Assembly (NCBI RefSeq): GCF_021533195.1
Contig: NZ_JAJNKB010000013.1
Location: forward strand, 20,819 to 84,818
DNA: 64,000 nucleotides
Reading direction: 5' to 3'
Source of the DNA: Portibacter marinus
Lineage (GTDB): Bacteria; Bacteroidota; Bacteroidia; Chitinophagales; Saprospiraceae
Both the position numbers and the translations under genes were made by a program. Below the pieces are notes generated by a model, which ran no database searches, had not been told where the DNA came from, and saw only the letters and a list, made by a program, of their open reading frames with translations. This document shows, piece after piece, positions 56,801 to 63,882 of the stretch; within the stretch, counting starts at the first letter, position 1, and every line of letters begins with the position of its first letter.

Positions 56801-57393
56801 ATATGTACTTCGAAATAAGAGGTCAAAAGGCTGATGAAGTTCCACTGAACATGGCAAATCTGGATCAACAGTATCTGAATTATGTGAAAGGAGGATTATG
56901 CCTGACGCTATTGTCAGAATATATTGGAGAAGTTCGATTCAATCAAGCTTTGGCTAAGTTTGAAAAGACGTATCGTTACAAAGCGCCTCCCTTTGCTACT
57001 TCACTCGTTTTTTTAGATACTTTGCGGAATGCAGTTCCGGATTCCTTGCACTACTTGGTGGAAGACTTATTTGAGACCATTACCCTCTATGACCATAGCA
57101 TCAAAAGTGCGGTCCGCACGGATAAATGGTTGGAGGTCATTGTGCAAGCCAGAAAGTATAGAAGTGATGCCCAAGGGAGAAGGCAGGAGGTCAATGAGTT
57201 TAAAGATTACATCAGAATAGGTTTGGTAGATGCCAATGGGGTGGAAAAGATCGAATGGATTTGCTTAGATCAAGGACTGAACACAATAAAATTCAAGGTG
57301 GATTCCGAGATTGTTCAAGTGGTGATCGATCCGGACATATTGTTTTTGGATATAGATAGAGCCGATAATATTATAATGGTCCAGCGCAGATGA
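53836..57393 (+). CDS. ABC-2 permease fused to M1-type metallopeptidase
   Basis: 1185 residues. The first about 570 residues are permease-like with some 12-14 membrane spans in two blocks (about 15-255 and 315-550), then another span at about 575-595 (GLLLMGFFLLYLSMGGWVY). Residues about 600-1185 are an M1-like peptidase with the gluzincin motif HEIAHYWW (H936, E937, H940) and E960 in SEGLAEY, one residue further from H940 than the usual 18-residue gap. The peptidase domain should be outside the cytoplasm. Fusions of this type occur in Bacteroidota beside a LytS/LytTR pair. The partner ATPase overlaps by 8 bp. Function: perhaps export and trimming of a peptide (inference). Confidence 0.88.
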   Translation: MFKIIFTEELRFWKGNFLPYVFFTFLFIVCFMSMWGMASEEISGPGMTIQNSEWRLYELLTFLQQLIIFFVPAIIGHSVYRDFSSGIHKLLYAYPIGKYNYLLAKFASAFIVLLIIAAAMGLGLFIGSLMPGVNPDAIDGLGMGRYLKLYLWILLPNLILVSAVVFALVSQWRNLYLGFIGVIILFVLTKILGAFPFHAIGYLDPFAEVLSNLQTRYWTLTEKNFNAFPVDTNLLVNRIIWILGSITLMIYTFRKFRLHHFTDLSKKRTQSQKINVSVKSDLRPPSAIRHELSFSIKDQFHTIWRLSNIDFKSIITSWPFIILLLIGFIMVHIQQRGMAPQHGVPILPTTAEMLRIPMFIFSGIFNLLTFLYSGLLIFRDRQSQMSGLIDTTPQPNHVFLLTKWLAVLKMQWVLLSIILIAGISVQISEEFYQIDLAHYLFELFILQFIHFAIWACVAMFIHSLIPNMYVSFIILLLIPVAVLMMPTAAEMLDLPWLGESVLHFNLVPDIYVGFTYSDFNGYGSMLSTYVVYKAYWALGALILLCLANVIWKRGRTFTMRERLQNRRRNVRGTQGLLLMGFFLLYLSMGGWVYHQEHHRSRTFYTQDEEDQIYAENEKRYAQYMGMVQPRLAAAHLNMDIYPDTRDFHLKGNLTYVNKVDQEIDTILVGTSFKDSVVIDMKTPATLLHKDHQIKYALYVLDQPLCAGDSLQMTIDIQNHPNTLFHDNSRVNTNGTFITGQIIPTLGVRHAFLKNADKRKKYGLQDRTVKELLPSDPALLGYEFFPNNMGRIEYETVITTSEDQIGLSMGDLIDSGERNGRRYFHYKSNGPIKNSISWISGKYDMKSEGLIDVYHHPDHHFNVDYLIEGAQMSMAYCEQWFGPLQHEKLRMVEFPLTEGSYASLNGNMIPISEVKMLCDIDHEKNSEYNHPFFVAAHEIAHYWWGHKVDPANVKGGQLVSEGLAEYISKRVVEQRYGQEVIRKHREKEQNMYFEIRGQKADEVPLNMANLDQQYLNYVKGGLCLTLLSEYIGEVRFNQALAKFEKTYRYKAPPFATSLVFLDTLRNAVPDSLHYLVEDLFETITLYDHSIKSAVRTDKWLEVIVQARKYRSDAQGRRQEVNEFKDYIRIGLVDANGVEKIEWICLDQGLNTIKFKVDSEIVQVVIDPDILFLDIDRADNIIMVQRR

Positions 57394-57904
57394 GAAAACT
57401 GAAAGGGAAATGTAGTCTTAAACTGAGCATGAAGGATGGCCCCGAGATTGGGTTTAAAAGTGATATGAGGTCTACTTGGTTGGTGCCAGCCTTTTCTCAA
57501 TAAAGCTTTGGAGAAAATTGATATCTTCTCATTGGAAAGCCTTATTACAGAGGAAGTGATCATCTTGATATGACCATCCATGATCATGTATCTTGGAAGG
57601 GATTTAAGTTGGATATCTTTTACAAAAGTTGCTGATTTAGATTATGTGTTAGAATCATGGTGCCTACTACGTAATTGTCCTCCTTGATCTACTGCTTTGT
57701 GCCAATTGTCTACCTGGTTCAGCCCCCCTAATTATCAGAGAATAATTAAATAGGTTAATAAAAGTGGTTGAATAAGCCTTATCTTTGTATTGCGAGCATC
57801 GACAGAAGGTAATACTAAACCGATGTTGATATCTAAGCGTAGGCCTGCCTTAGTTTTTTATTCTCAACCCATTTAGGGAATCGAATAAAAGACGAGCATC
57901 TCCA
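57394..57904. other. 511-bp gap, start of the accessory region
   Basis: No coding frame or RNA recognised. Low-quality inverted repeat CTAAG...CTTAG near 57833-57853 and a TATCTTTG (−7-like, + strand) at 57780-57787 are the only features seen. Codon-free AT-rich sequence from here on contrasts with the dense gene packing before it. Confidence 0.4.
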
Positions 57905-58309
57905 TCAGGCTCTTAATGCCCGATATTTATATTTGTTTACTTTAGGTAATTCCAGTATCTCTTGATACGCTACGTTTAGCAACATCTTGTTCGTTCTTTT
58001 TTCTTGATCAGTGATTACGTCCACATAACCTAGATTACCTAGAGCCCAGAAGATCGCCGGTACCAAATCTAAAAAAGAGGTGCTAATAACATTTATGAAT
58101 AGATGCGTTTTACCTTCTCTATCCCTTAGAACCAAATCGTTCTTTTCCGCACAGTATCTCGAGGATATTGTTATATCCTTCACAAAGCTGCTATCTGCGT
58201 AAGTCGCAAATGATTTCCGGTATTGATTTTCAAAAGCTTCGGAAACAGAGGAGTTGATACCTTGTATCCTATGTAGTAATTTTAATGGGCTTAAATACCC
58301 TCCCGCTTC
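57905..58309 (-). pseudogene. C-terminal remnant of an unrecognised protein
   Basis: A frame without stops runs from 58309 to 57905 but has no ATG; the only start-like codon inside is the GTG at 58183 (92 residues). The part before the GTG looks protein-like as well (GGYLSPLKLLHRIQGINSS, then EAFENQYRKSF), and one base earlier another frame reads VTDITLKRTFYEKR, which would join smoothly to GGYLSPLK after a 1-nt shift. So this is probably the tail of a longer gene that lost its front by deletion and frameshift. The later part has IFWALGNLGYVDVITDQEKR. No family is recognised. Confidence 0.5.
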
Positions 58310-58405
58310 TCATAAAATGTCCTCTTTAAGGTGATATCTGTAACCAAAGTGGCGTCGCGATAGCAGCCATATTATGTTAAAGCGTGTTATCTCCTGTGGT
58401 TAGAA

Positions 58406-58729
58406 TTACTGAACATGTGTTTTATAAATTACATTTTTCAAAGTTTCCTTCTCTTTTGGTTTAAGCTGACCAAGCTTCTTTACGATTCTTTGTTTATCAA
58501 TAGTGCAAATCTGGCCAACTACAATTCTTGACTCGTTATTATTCAGATGAACTTTTACTCTGGTTGGATAATTTCTTAGGTCGGATGTTATTGGAGCTAT
58601 AATAATAATATTCAAGTTGGAATTCATCTCTATAGGTGAGATGATTACACTCGGTCTGGTCTTCTTTACTTCACTTCCAACTGTTGGGTCTAAGTCGACA
58701 ATAACAGATTGATATTGCTTATATGTCAT
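58406..58729 (-). CDS. MazF/PemK-type toxin (mRNA endoribonuclease)
   Basis: 107 residues with the family start QYQSVIVDLDPTVGSEVKKTRPSVI (shown in part: GSEVKKTRPSV carries the catalytic Arg), then IIIIAPITSD and VGQICTIDKQRI with GQLKPKE. Length and motifs are complete. Cleaves single-stranded mRNA at short sequences. The start overlaps the antitoxin stop by 4 bp. Confidence 0.9.
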   Translation of the reverse strand: MTYKQYQSVIVDLDPTVGSEVKKTRPSVIISPIEMNSNLNIIIIAPITSDLRNYPTRVKVHLNNNESRIVVGQICTIDKQRIVKKLGQLKPKEKETLKNVIYKTHVQ

Positions 58730-58965
58730 TCTTCGAAAATTTCATCATCGAAAACATCATCTATAAGTAATTGATCATCACCATTTTCATGCATTTGCTT
58801 GAATTTGGTTGACCATCCGATTCGCGGACGTTTGACTGGAAGAATTTTTATATGATCCTTTTCCAAAACCAATTCTACAGATTCTTGAATGTTATATTGT
58901 TGGAGAAGAGTTTTACTTAAACGTAAACCTTTGGAGTTTCCAATCTTAATAATATTAGCTCGCAT
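58726..58965 (-). CDS. MazE/AbrB-type antitoxin
   Basis: 79 residues: AbrB-like swapped-hairpin DNA-binding domain at the N terminus (IIKIGNSKGLRLSKTLL, VELVLEKDHIKILPV) and an acidic disordered C-terminal tail (LLIDDVFDDEIFEE) that would block the toxin. First gene of the pair; autoregulation is expected. An imperfect palindrome TTGTTGC-TACATT-GTAATAA on the − strand, about 20-40 bp upstream, could be the operator. Confidence 0.9.
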   Translation of the reverse strand: MRANIIKIGNSKGLRLSKTLLQQYNIQESVELVLEKDHIKILPVKRPRIGWSTKFKQMHENGDDQLLIDDVFDDEIFEE

Positions 58966-59326
58966 ATCTATTATATGTTATTACAATGTAGCAACAACTA
59001 TATATATTATTTTACAGAGTTTGTTTGAAATTTCATAGGAGATAATTTTTGGCACTATCATCATTATAGATCCAAACTGAAAGTACCATGAATGCTCTAG
59101 TTTTACTTAATCAGGTATAACTTCATGATCAGTTTCGTCCTTCTATTATCGAAAAGCTGCATAGTTTTCCACAACAGGATGTAGGAATTAAAAGAAGCTA
59201 AATATGATGATAATAACTAATATGTTATTCGAATTCTTAATGAAAATGGTCCCACTTTTTGAGGACACTTCTGAAATAGCATTCAATATAGATTCGATCA
59301 CGAATTACCCTATTATTCTGACCCCT
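58966..59326. other. 361-bp gap between antitoxin promoter and zinc-ribbon gene
   Basis: Holds the antitoxin promoter side at its left end. The rest is AT-rich; a short + frame (59204-59422) overlaps the next gene on the other strand and is not credible. No attC-like hairpin was found here by eye. Confidence 0.4.
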
Positions 59327-59698
59327 TCATGTTTTGGCCATATAATCTTGCCAATTAACCATCAAGTATTTAGGTTCGCCATCCTTTTGCAAATCCATAA
59401 ATCCGTATTCATAGCAAAATAGATAAAGGTTTCCATGCATCGTTTTATAATAATGTGTGAAAAAATGTGGATTAAATCCTGCTTCGAGCAGTTCTTCTTT
59501 GCGAATCTTTGAAATCCCAGAATGGTGATATTTTTTCAGAATCTTGCGATTGATTTTGAGTTGGCGATCTACTTTATAGTAAAAGGCTTCTTTAACTTTA
59601 CGGTTGGCATATTGATGAGCTGATTTGCAATATTGATCACAAAAACGCTTGCCTTTTCGGCCGGTCAAAGGTGAGTTACAATAGGCACAATTCTCCAT
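59327..59698 (-). CDS. Small zinc-ribbon protein next to the recombinase
   Basis: 123 residues. N-terminal C-x2-C ... C-x3-C zinc site (CAYCNSPL, FCDQYCKSAHQYANRK), then a basic helical part (KINRKILKKYHHSGISKIRKEELLEAGF) and a C-terminal FTHYYKTMHGNLYLFCYEYGF segment. Proteins of this design are common in Bacteroidota, but I know no assigned function. It is divergent from the tyrosine recombinase with a 58-bp gap that contains a perfect 9-bp inverted repeat, so it may be the regulator of both genes (inference). Confidence 0.7.
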   Translation of the reverse strand: MENCAYCNSPLTGRKGKRFCDQYCKSAHQYANRKVKEAFYYKVDRQLKINRKILKKYHHSGISKIRKEELLEAGFNPHFFTHYYKTMHGNLYLFCYEYGFMDLQKDGEPKYLMVNWQDYMAKT

Positions 59699-59702
59699 AA
59701 AA

Positions 59703-59724
59703 GTATAATATACGCATATTATAC
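59703..59724. promoter_or_regulatory. Inverted repeat in the divergent zinc-ribbon/recombinase promoter region
   Basis: GTATAATAT and ATATTATAC are perfect complements separated by ACGC. The site lies 5 bp from the zinc-ribbon ATG and 33 bp from the recombinase GTG, where a bound dimer would cover both promoters. Confidence 0.55.
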
Positions 59725-59756
59725 CGTTACCATTTTACTTCTGTCCTATTTTTATC

Positions 59757-61517
59757 GTGATTGCATCATATTCTTTAAATAATGAAGCTATCATGATTAC
59801 AATTTTCAGATTGGAACACCAATCCAAACCTTACATAGGTATCCACAAATCGATACCTGCTCACGAACGTAAAAAAATTTTACTGTTGAAAAACATCAGG
59901 TTCTCAAAAACCTACGATTGTTATTGCATGCCTTATGCCAGACGCTATTACAATGCGCTTGTAGCCACAGGTATTCAAATTCAAATTTCTCAAACCGGAA
60001 ACGCAGGTTCACATACTGAAAAATGCGATAATAACGGCATAGAGCACGAAAGCTCATCTTCTGTAACTCCCGAAGTCAAGGATGCAGACACTAAAGAGGA
60101 ATCTGATTCTGAATCCGAACCAGGGCCAGGAATTCAATGGTCTGGTAACAATTTTTATGTACGAATAGCCTACTCACCCAAGGAATCCATATTTATCAAG
60201 AATCTGAATGGTTCTTATTGGAGTAAAGAGCATAAAAATTGGGTGATCAAGGCTACCTTGGAAAATTTAGAAGCGCTACAGGATCGTTATCACAAATTCA
60301 GTTTAGGGCAATTTCAAAAGATTAAGGAATTGCTGCTAAAAAAGAAAAATCCACAAGCGCTCGAAATCTTTCAATCTCCGGAATATCCGAAGCAATTGCT
60401 TATTAGATTAATAGGTTATGGGATAGACTTTGAATATATAAAGCAAATCAAAAGTCGTCAATATGACCCTGAGCACAAGCGGTGGATCATAGATTTTGAT
60501 CAAAATATCCTTGATCGTTTGATTGCTCATTATGCAAGCCGTCGAGTTCGAATCATCAATAGGGTGAACAGTGGCATACCCTCCGATTACAAAAAAAGCA
60601 GTCTGTCGACAGGTGAGCGAAAAAGAAGATTGATTCATAAGTATGGAAATGCACTAAAACCGTTGATTCAAAAGTATGTGGACAGAATGATTCTTGAAAA
60701 GTACGGTTGGAGAACCATTATTTCTTATACCGGAAAGTTTGCCAAATTCAAGACATACTACATGGGCTGCGATCTAGACGAACTGACTGCAGGTGACGTG
60801 AATGCTTTTTTGGTTAAATTGGTCAACGAAGATGTATCGGAGAGTCTTCACAACATGTACCTAAGTGCCATAAAATTTTACTATGAGCAGGTGGCATATA
60901 GAGCCGATTTTAAAATTGAACGCCTTTCCAGACCTAGAAAGGGCCGATATCTCCCAACGATTCTTAGTGTCAATGAAGTTGACAGAATGTTCCGAACATT
61001 AAGCAATATGAAACATCTTGCGATTTGCTACACTATATATAGTGGAGGGTTGAGACTGTCAGAGATTCTCAACTTGCGTGTACAAGACATCATTTGGGAT
61101 CGCAATCAAGTCCTGGTCAAAAGCGGAAAAGGAAATAAAGATCGCTACACCTTGTTGGGATTATCCTTAAAGGCCATTCTTAGATTATATTTTGATGAAT
61201 ACAAGCCTATTTATTGGTTATTTGAAGGCATGGATAAGAAGACCCCTTATTCAGAGAGTAGCGTTCAAAATATTGTAAGGAGGAGTGCCCGATCAGCTGG
61301 TATAGCCAGACGGGTGACGCCTCATACTTTAAGACATTGCTTTGCTACCCATTTATTGGACAAAGGTACTGACGTTCGATATATCCAGGAATTGCTTGGA
61401 CACAAGGACATAAAGACCACTTTAGTTTACACACATGTAACGACAAGGAGCATGGAGAAGATCAAGAGCCCTCTAGACGAGCTAATGGAGCAACGCTTAT
61501 TACAAAAAGCGCAATGA
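59757..61517 (+). CDS. Tyrosine recombinase with three N-terminal HARP-like modules
   Basis: 586 residues from GTG 59757 (ATG 59793 is an equally good start; numbering from the GTG). C-terminal catalytic domain is complete: R433 in SGGLRLSEI, H523 and R526 in PHTLRHCFATHLL, H549 in LLGHKD, Tyr558 in LVYTHV, and it ends with KSPLDEL like integron and Xer-type recombinases. A SAM-like core-binding domain lies at about 290-385. No insertion of the kind that marks IntI proteins is seen between R433 and H523. The first 265 residues hold three similar modules (about 14-75, 130-185, 208-260) with the pattern F-hydrophobic ... YDPEHKRWII, resembling HARP repeats. The gene reads towards the repeat/hairpin region that begins 30 bp after its stop. 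Confidence 0.88.
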   Translation: MIASYSLNNEAIMITIFRLEHQSKPYIGIHKSIPAHERKKILLLKNIRFSKTYDCYCMPYARRYYNALVATGIQIQISQTGNAGSHTEKCDNNGIEHESSSSVTPEVKDADTKEESDSESEPGPGIQWSGNNFYVRIAYSPKESIFIKNLNGSYWSKEHKNWVIKATLENLEALQDRYHKFSLGQFQKIKELLLKKKNPQALEIFQSPEYPKQLLIRLIGYGIDFEYIKQIKSRQYDPEHKRWIIDFDQNILDRLIAHYASRRVRIINRVNSGIPSDYKKSSLSTGERKRRLIHKYGNALKPLIQKYVDRMILEKYGWRTIISYTGKFAKFKTYYMGCDLDELTAGDVNAFLVKLVNEDVSESLHNMYLSAIKFYYEQVAYRADFKIERLSRPRKGRYLPTILSVNEVDRMFRTLSNMKHLAICYTIYSGGLRLSEILNLRVQDIIWDRNQVLVKSGKGNKDRYTLLGLSLKAILRLYFDEYKPIYWLFEGMDKKTPYSESSVQNIVRRSARSAGIARRVTPHTLRHCFATHLLDKGTDVRYIQELLGHKDIKTTLVYTHVTTRSMEKIKSPLDELMEQRLLQKAQ

Positions 61518-61546
61518 ATGATATATATTTGTGAGGATATAAGGGA

Positions 61547-61671
61547 GTTAGGCGGAATACGTTTTTCGTTTTGAAAGTCCTGAAAATTGATTCAGAATAG
61601 TTGACAAGGACGTGATTAGAGGGTTGCGTTTGGGTACATTGCCAGCGCACGTTAAATTGATAGCGTATTTC
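61547..61671 (+). repeat. Copy 1 of a 125-bp direct repeat starting at GTTAGGC (attI-like position)
   Basis: Identical at 115 of 125 positions to 63876-64000. Similarity begins sharply at the G of GTTAGGC; the bases before it differ (AGGGA here, ATCCC there). GTTAGGC fits the integron R' box GTTRRRY. It follows the recombinase stop by 29 bp and marks the left edge of the first putative cassette. No obvious hairpin precedes it. Confidence 0.85.
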
Positions 61672-61953
61672 TTAAAAGTGAATTTTTACAAATTATGATC
61701 ACTTTGTTCTCACGATAATCGAATCTTAAATTCATGCAGTTTACTTCGATTTTCAGGTCTTACTGTCTGATTTTTCTCACCACGTAAGATTGAGATTGGA
61801 ATTCCGAACATGTCAATTAATTTCAGATAATCAACTTACTATTCTTGTCCGTCTGAGTCCGCTAGTTTTAAATGATAAATTCGTGTATTCCAACGGCATT
61901 ATCTATAATCTGACAAGACTTTCAGCTGGAGGCCAACGCTTAAATTGTACTCC

Positions 61954-62085
61954 ACCTAACACTAGACAAGACGCAATTTCGCTTCGAATAGCATGAAATG
62001 CGATGTGCAGAACTAAAAATTCATATTTTTGGAAAAACGATAATTAATGAGGAGCGAAACTTCGCTTGTCATCACCGTTATATGG
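61954..62085 (+). other. attC-like recombination hairpin 1
   Basis: R''-like box ACCTAAC (61954-61960, fits RYYYAAC), spacer ACTA, left arm GACAAG-A-CG-CAA-TTTCGC, a 71-nt apical part, right arm GCGAAA-CTT-CG-CTTGTC, spacer ATCACC and GTTATATGG (62077-62085). The arms pair over 14 bp, with A61971 as an unpaired extra base on the left arm, as in integron attC sites. AAC pairs with GTT. Length 132 nt is within the known attC range (57-141 nt). R' departs from GTTRRRY at one position. Confidence 0.55.
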
Positions 62086-62279
62086 AATTCGTCTGAAACA
62101 ACATCTATAAAAAATGAGAAATCTATCTAAATAAAAATTAATAATTTTCTGTGTTTTAAGAATCTCAAATAAGTATGGATGAAAAATATTACGTGATAAT
62201 TTATAGAAATGATTAACATTTAAATTATGCAAAATCGATATAGAATTCGGCACTATTCAGAATTAGCATCTATCAATAA

Positions 62280-62585
62280 ATGAAACAAACAAAATTCCAA
62301 CTTATAATACTCAGTACGATCCCAATTCTTTTTTTCATTTCATGGAGCCTGAATGTCATCTTAAATGAATTCTGTCGATACTCAGTGAATTGCAGATCAT
62401 TATTTGAAAAATTTGGTCCAATTACCTTTATTGGAACCTTCATGTTTCTAGGTTTTTCACTTATCAGTGTTTTTCTGATAAGGCTCTTTTTGAAAAAAAA
62501 ATTGACTAACAGAAACTACATAATATTGATGATGCTAAATTCACTTCCACTTTTGATTCTTATTTTAGGAAACATGATTTTTTAA
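62280..62585 (+). CDS. Small membrane protein, putative cassette gene
   Basis: 101 residues with three hydrophobic spans: FQLIILSTIPILFFISWSLN, ITFIGTFMFLGFSLISVFLI and YIILMMLNSLPLLILILGNM. There is a basic loop between the second and third (FLKKKLTNRN). It has no recognised family. It is transcribed in the direction of both attC-like sites and lies between them, as a cassette gene should. It starts about 200 bp after the first site and ends about 1.2 kb before the second; the group II intron accounts for 815 bp of that distance. Confidence 0.65.
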   Translation: MKQTKFQLIILSTIPILFFISWSLNVILNEFCRYSVNCRSLFEKFGPITFIGTFMFLGFSLISVFLIRLFLKKKLTNRNYIILMMLNSLPLLILILGNMIF

Positions 62586-62993
62586 GAATTACTGATAGTG
62601 CTAAATAATATGCCTTTCAATATTTAGAAGTTGCTGATTTAGTAAATAAAATAGGTCATCTCATTATCACTTACAATCCAATAAAAAGTTTTAGATACAG
62701 TAATTAGTATGACTATTAGAGGGAATTGAGATCAATCTATTCCGAATTGCGATATAGGTTGAAGTAGCAGCAAATAGATCAAATTGCATGTGGTTGAATT
62801 GAATAGCCCAACAATTTCTCAACAATCAGTTGGCGAATGATCAGAAAGCCAATCCAATTAAAAACTACTACATACGCACACAAAGAAGTAGTAATTGTGA
62901 TTAATTATTTTGACTCAGAAGTTTTTACTGATAAGAAAGATTTTCAAATTGAAATATTCATATCTTTCAATATGGTTCGTAAGGATCAAAATG
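62586..62993. other. 408-bp noncoding stretch in the second putative cassette
   Basis: AT-rich with frequent stops. A frame from 62837 to 63025 crosses the intron boundary and so cannot be an original gene, though its part before 62994 (about 50 codons) could be what the intron interrupted. Confidence 0.4.
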
Positions 62994-63808
62994 ATCGAGT
63001 AGGTAAAGGGGACTCTCACCCCTAAACCTCTCACAGAACCGTACGTGAACCTCTCAGCTCATACGGCTCTTCATGCTCATTCTTTCGAATCGAATACGCC
63101 ACTAAACTCATTCCTTCCAAACGTAAGCTGGAGGTTGATTAGATGAAAGTACTCAGAACATGTCAACCCCTTCGCTCCACCTCCATTACAGAGGCTTCAT
63201 CACTACTACGAGTTGATCTGCCACTCTCCCAATGTCTCAGTATTCGCTTTACCTTTCAAGGCTTATAGCTTTCCCTCAAACAACAAAGGGGAGTTTCCCC
63301 AGTTTCGTAATTGAGCCCAGTATTAAGGTCATGCCATCTATACACCGGTAGATTGCCAAGCCTGTGCAATTCTAGAATTCTACACTATTGGCTTATCTCC
63401 TCAGTCCGCAGCACCTCGGATTTTAATCTACAGCAAGGTTATTTACGATGCCTCTACGATGGTTCGCTCACATCTCGCTCATCTCCTTAAACCACACCTG
63501 ATAGAATCCTATATAAAAAATTAGTCTCTACCTTTTCCACAACGCTCAGTACCAACCCGTGAAAGGTAAGCACCTTGTGGTGGTTTGACAGGTAGTTCTA
63601 GTCCTCCCCTGCCGAAAGGCCTTATCCCAATCTCCAATTGAATTTATTATGCGTGAGGCTTCTGACCTTGCCATTCTTACATGGAGTCAGCTCGTTTCCT
63701 TGCCATCCAACCTTTGAAGAGGTCTTTCATCTCAATTACAACATGCTCCATCTATTTCCGTTAACCGCTTTTGATTAACTTTATACCCGATGGAACTTCA
63801 GGGCACAC
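62994..63808 (-). mobile_element. ORF-less group II intron
   Basis: On the − strand, domain V is clear at 63069-63035: GAGCCGTATGAG ... GAGA tetraloop ... CACGTACGGTTCT, with the catalytic AGC triad and the matching 3' strand. Domain VI follows (AGGTTTAGGGG / TCCCCTTTACCT stem) and the intron ends CTACTCGAT at 62994. The 5' end is placed at GTGTGCCC (63808), fitting the GUGYG start, followed by a domain I-like sequence. Upstream blocks such as GTAGTAGTGATGAAG and GGAGGTGGAGCGAAGG also fit. The total of 815 nt leaves no room for a reverse transcriptase, so the intron would need a protein from elsewhere to move. The 5' end is inferred and could be off by a few bases. Confidence 0.82.
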
Positions 63809-63814
63809 AACTCC

Positions 63815-63882
63815 ATATAACATGCTGCAAGAAGTAAGAGCTTCCTATCGTCGCTCCTCCTCTTGCAGCTATCCCGTTAGGC
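63815..63882 (+). other. attC-like recombination hairpin 2
   Basis: ATATAAC (63815-63821), spacer AT, left arm GCTGCAAGA..GAGC, apical loop, right arm GCTC..TCTTGCAGC (63853-63869), spacer TATCCC, GTTAGGC (63876-63882, fits GTTRRRY). The outer stem is a perfect 9 bp; the left arm has one extra base (T63835) over the right arm, the same polarity as hairpin 1. AAC pairs with GTT. At 68 nt it has the size of classical short attC sites. The intron ends 7 bp to its left. Confidence 0.6.

Noticed and set aside
59757..61517. Prophage integrase
   Set aside because: No phage structural, replication or lysis genes are present within the window, and the recombinase is flanked by cassette-like sequence instead.
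61462..61650. 62-residue − strand gene over the first 125-bp repeat
   Set aside because: It overlaps the recombinase end and has no start signal; the second repeat copy is cut by the window, so conservation of the frame cannot be judged.
62837..63025. 62-residue + strand gene
   Set aside because: It runs across the 3' boundary of the group II intron, so its C-terminal part is intron sequence.
62994..63808. Complete mobile group II intron with reverse transcriptase
   Set aside because: No RT domain frame exists on either strand within the intron.
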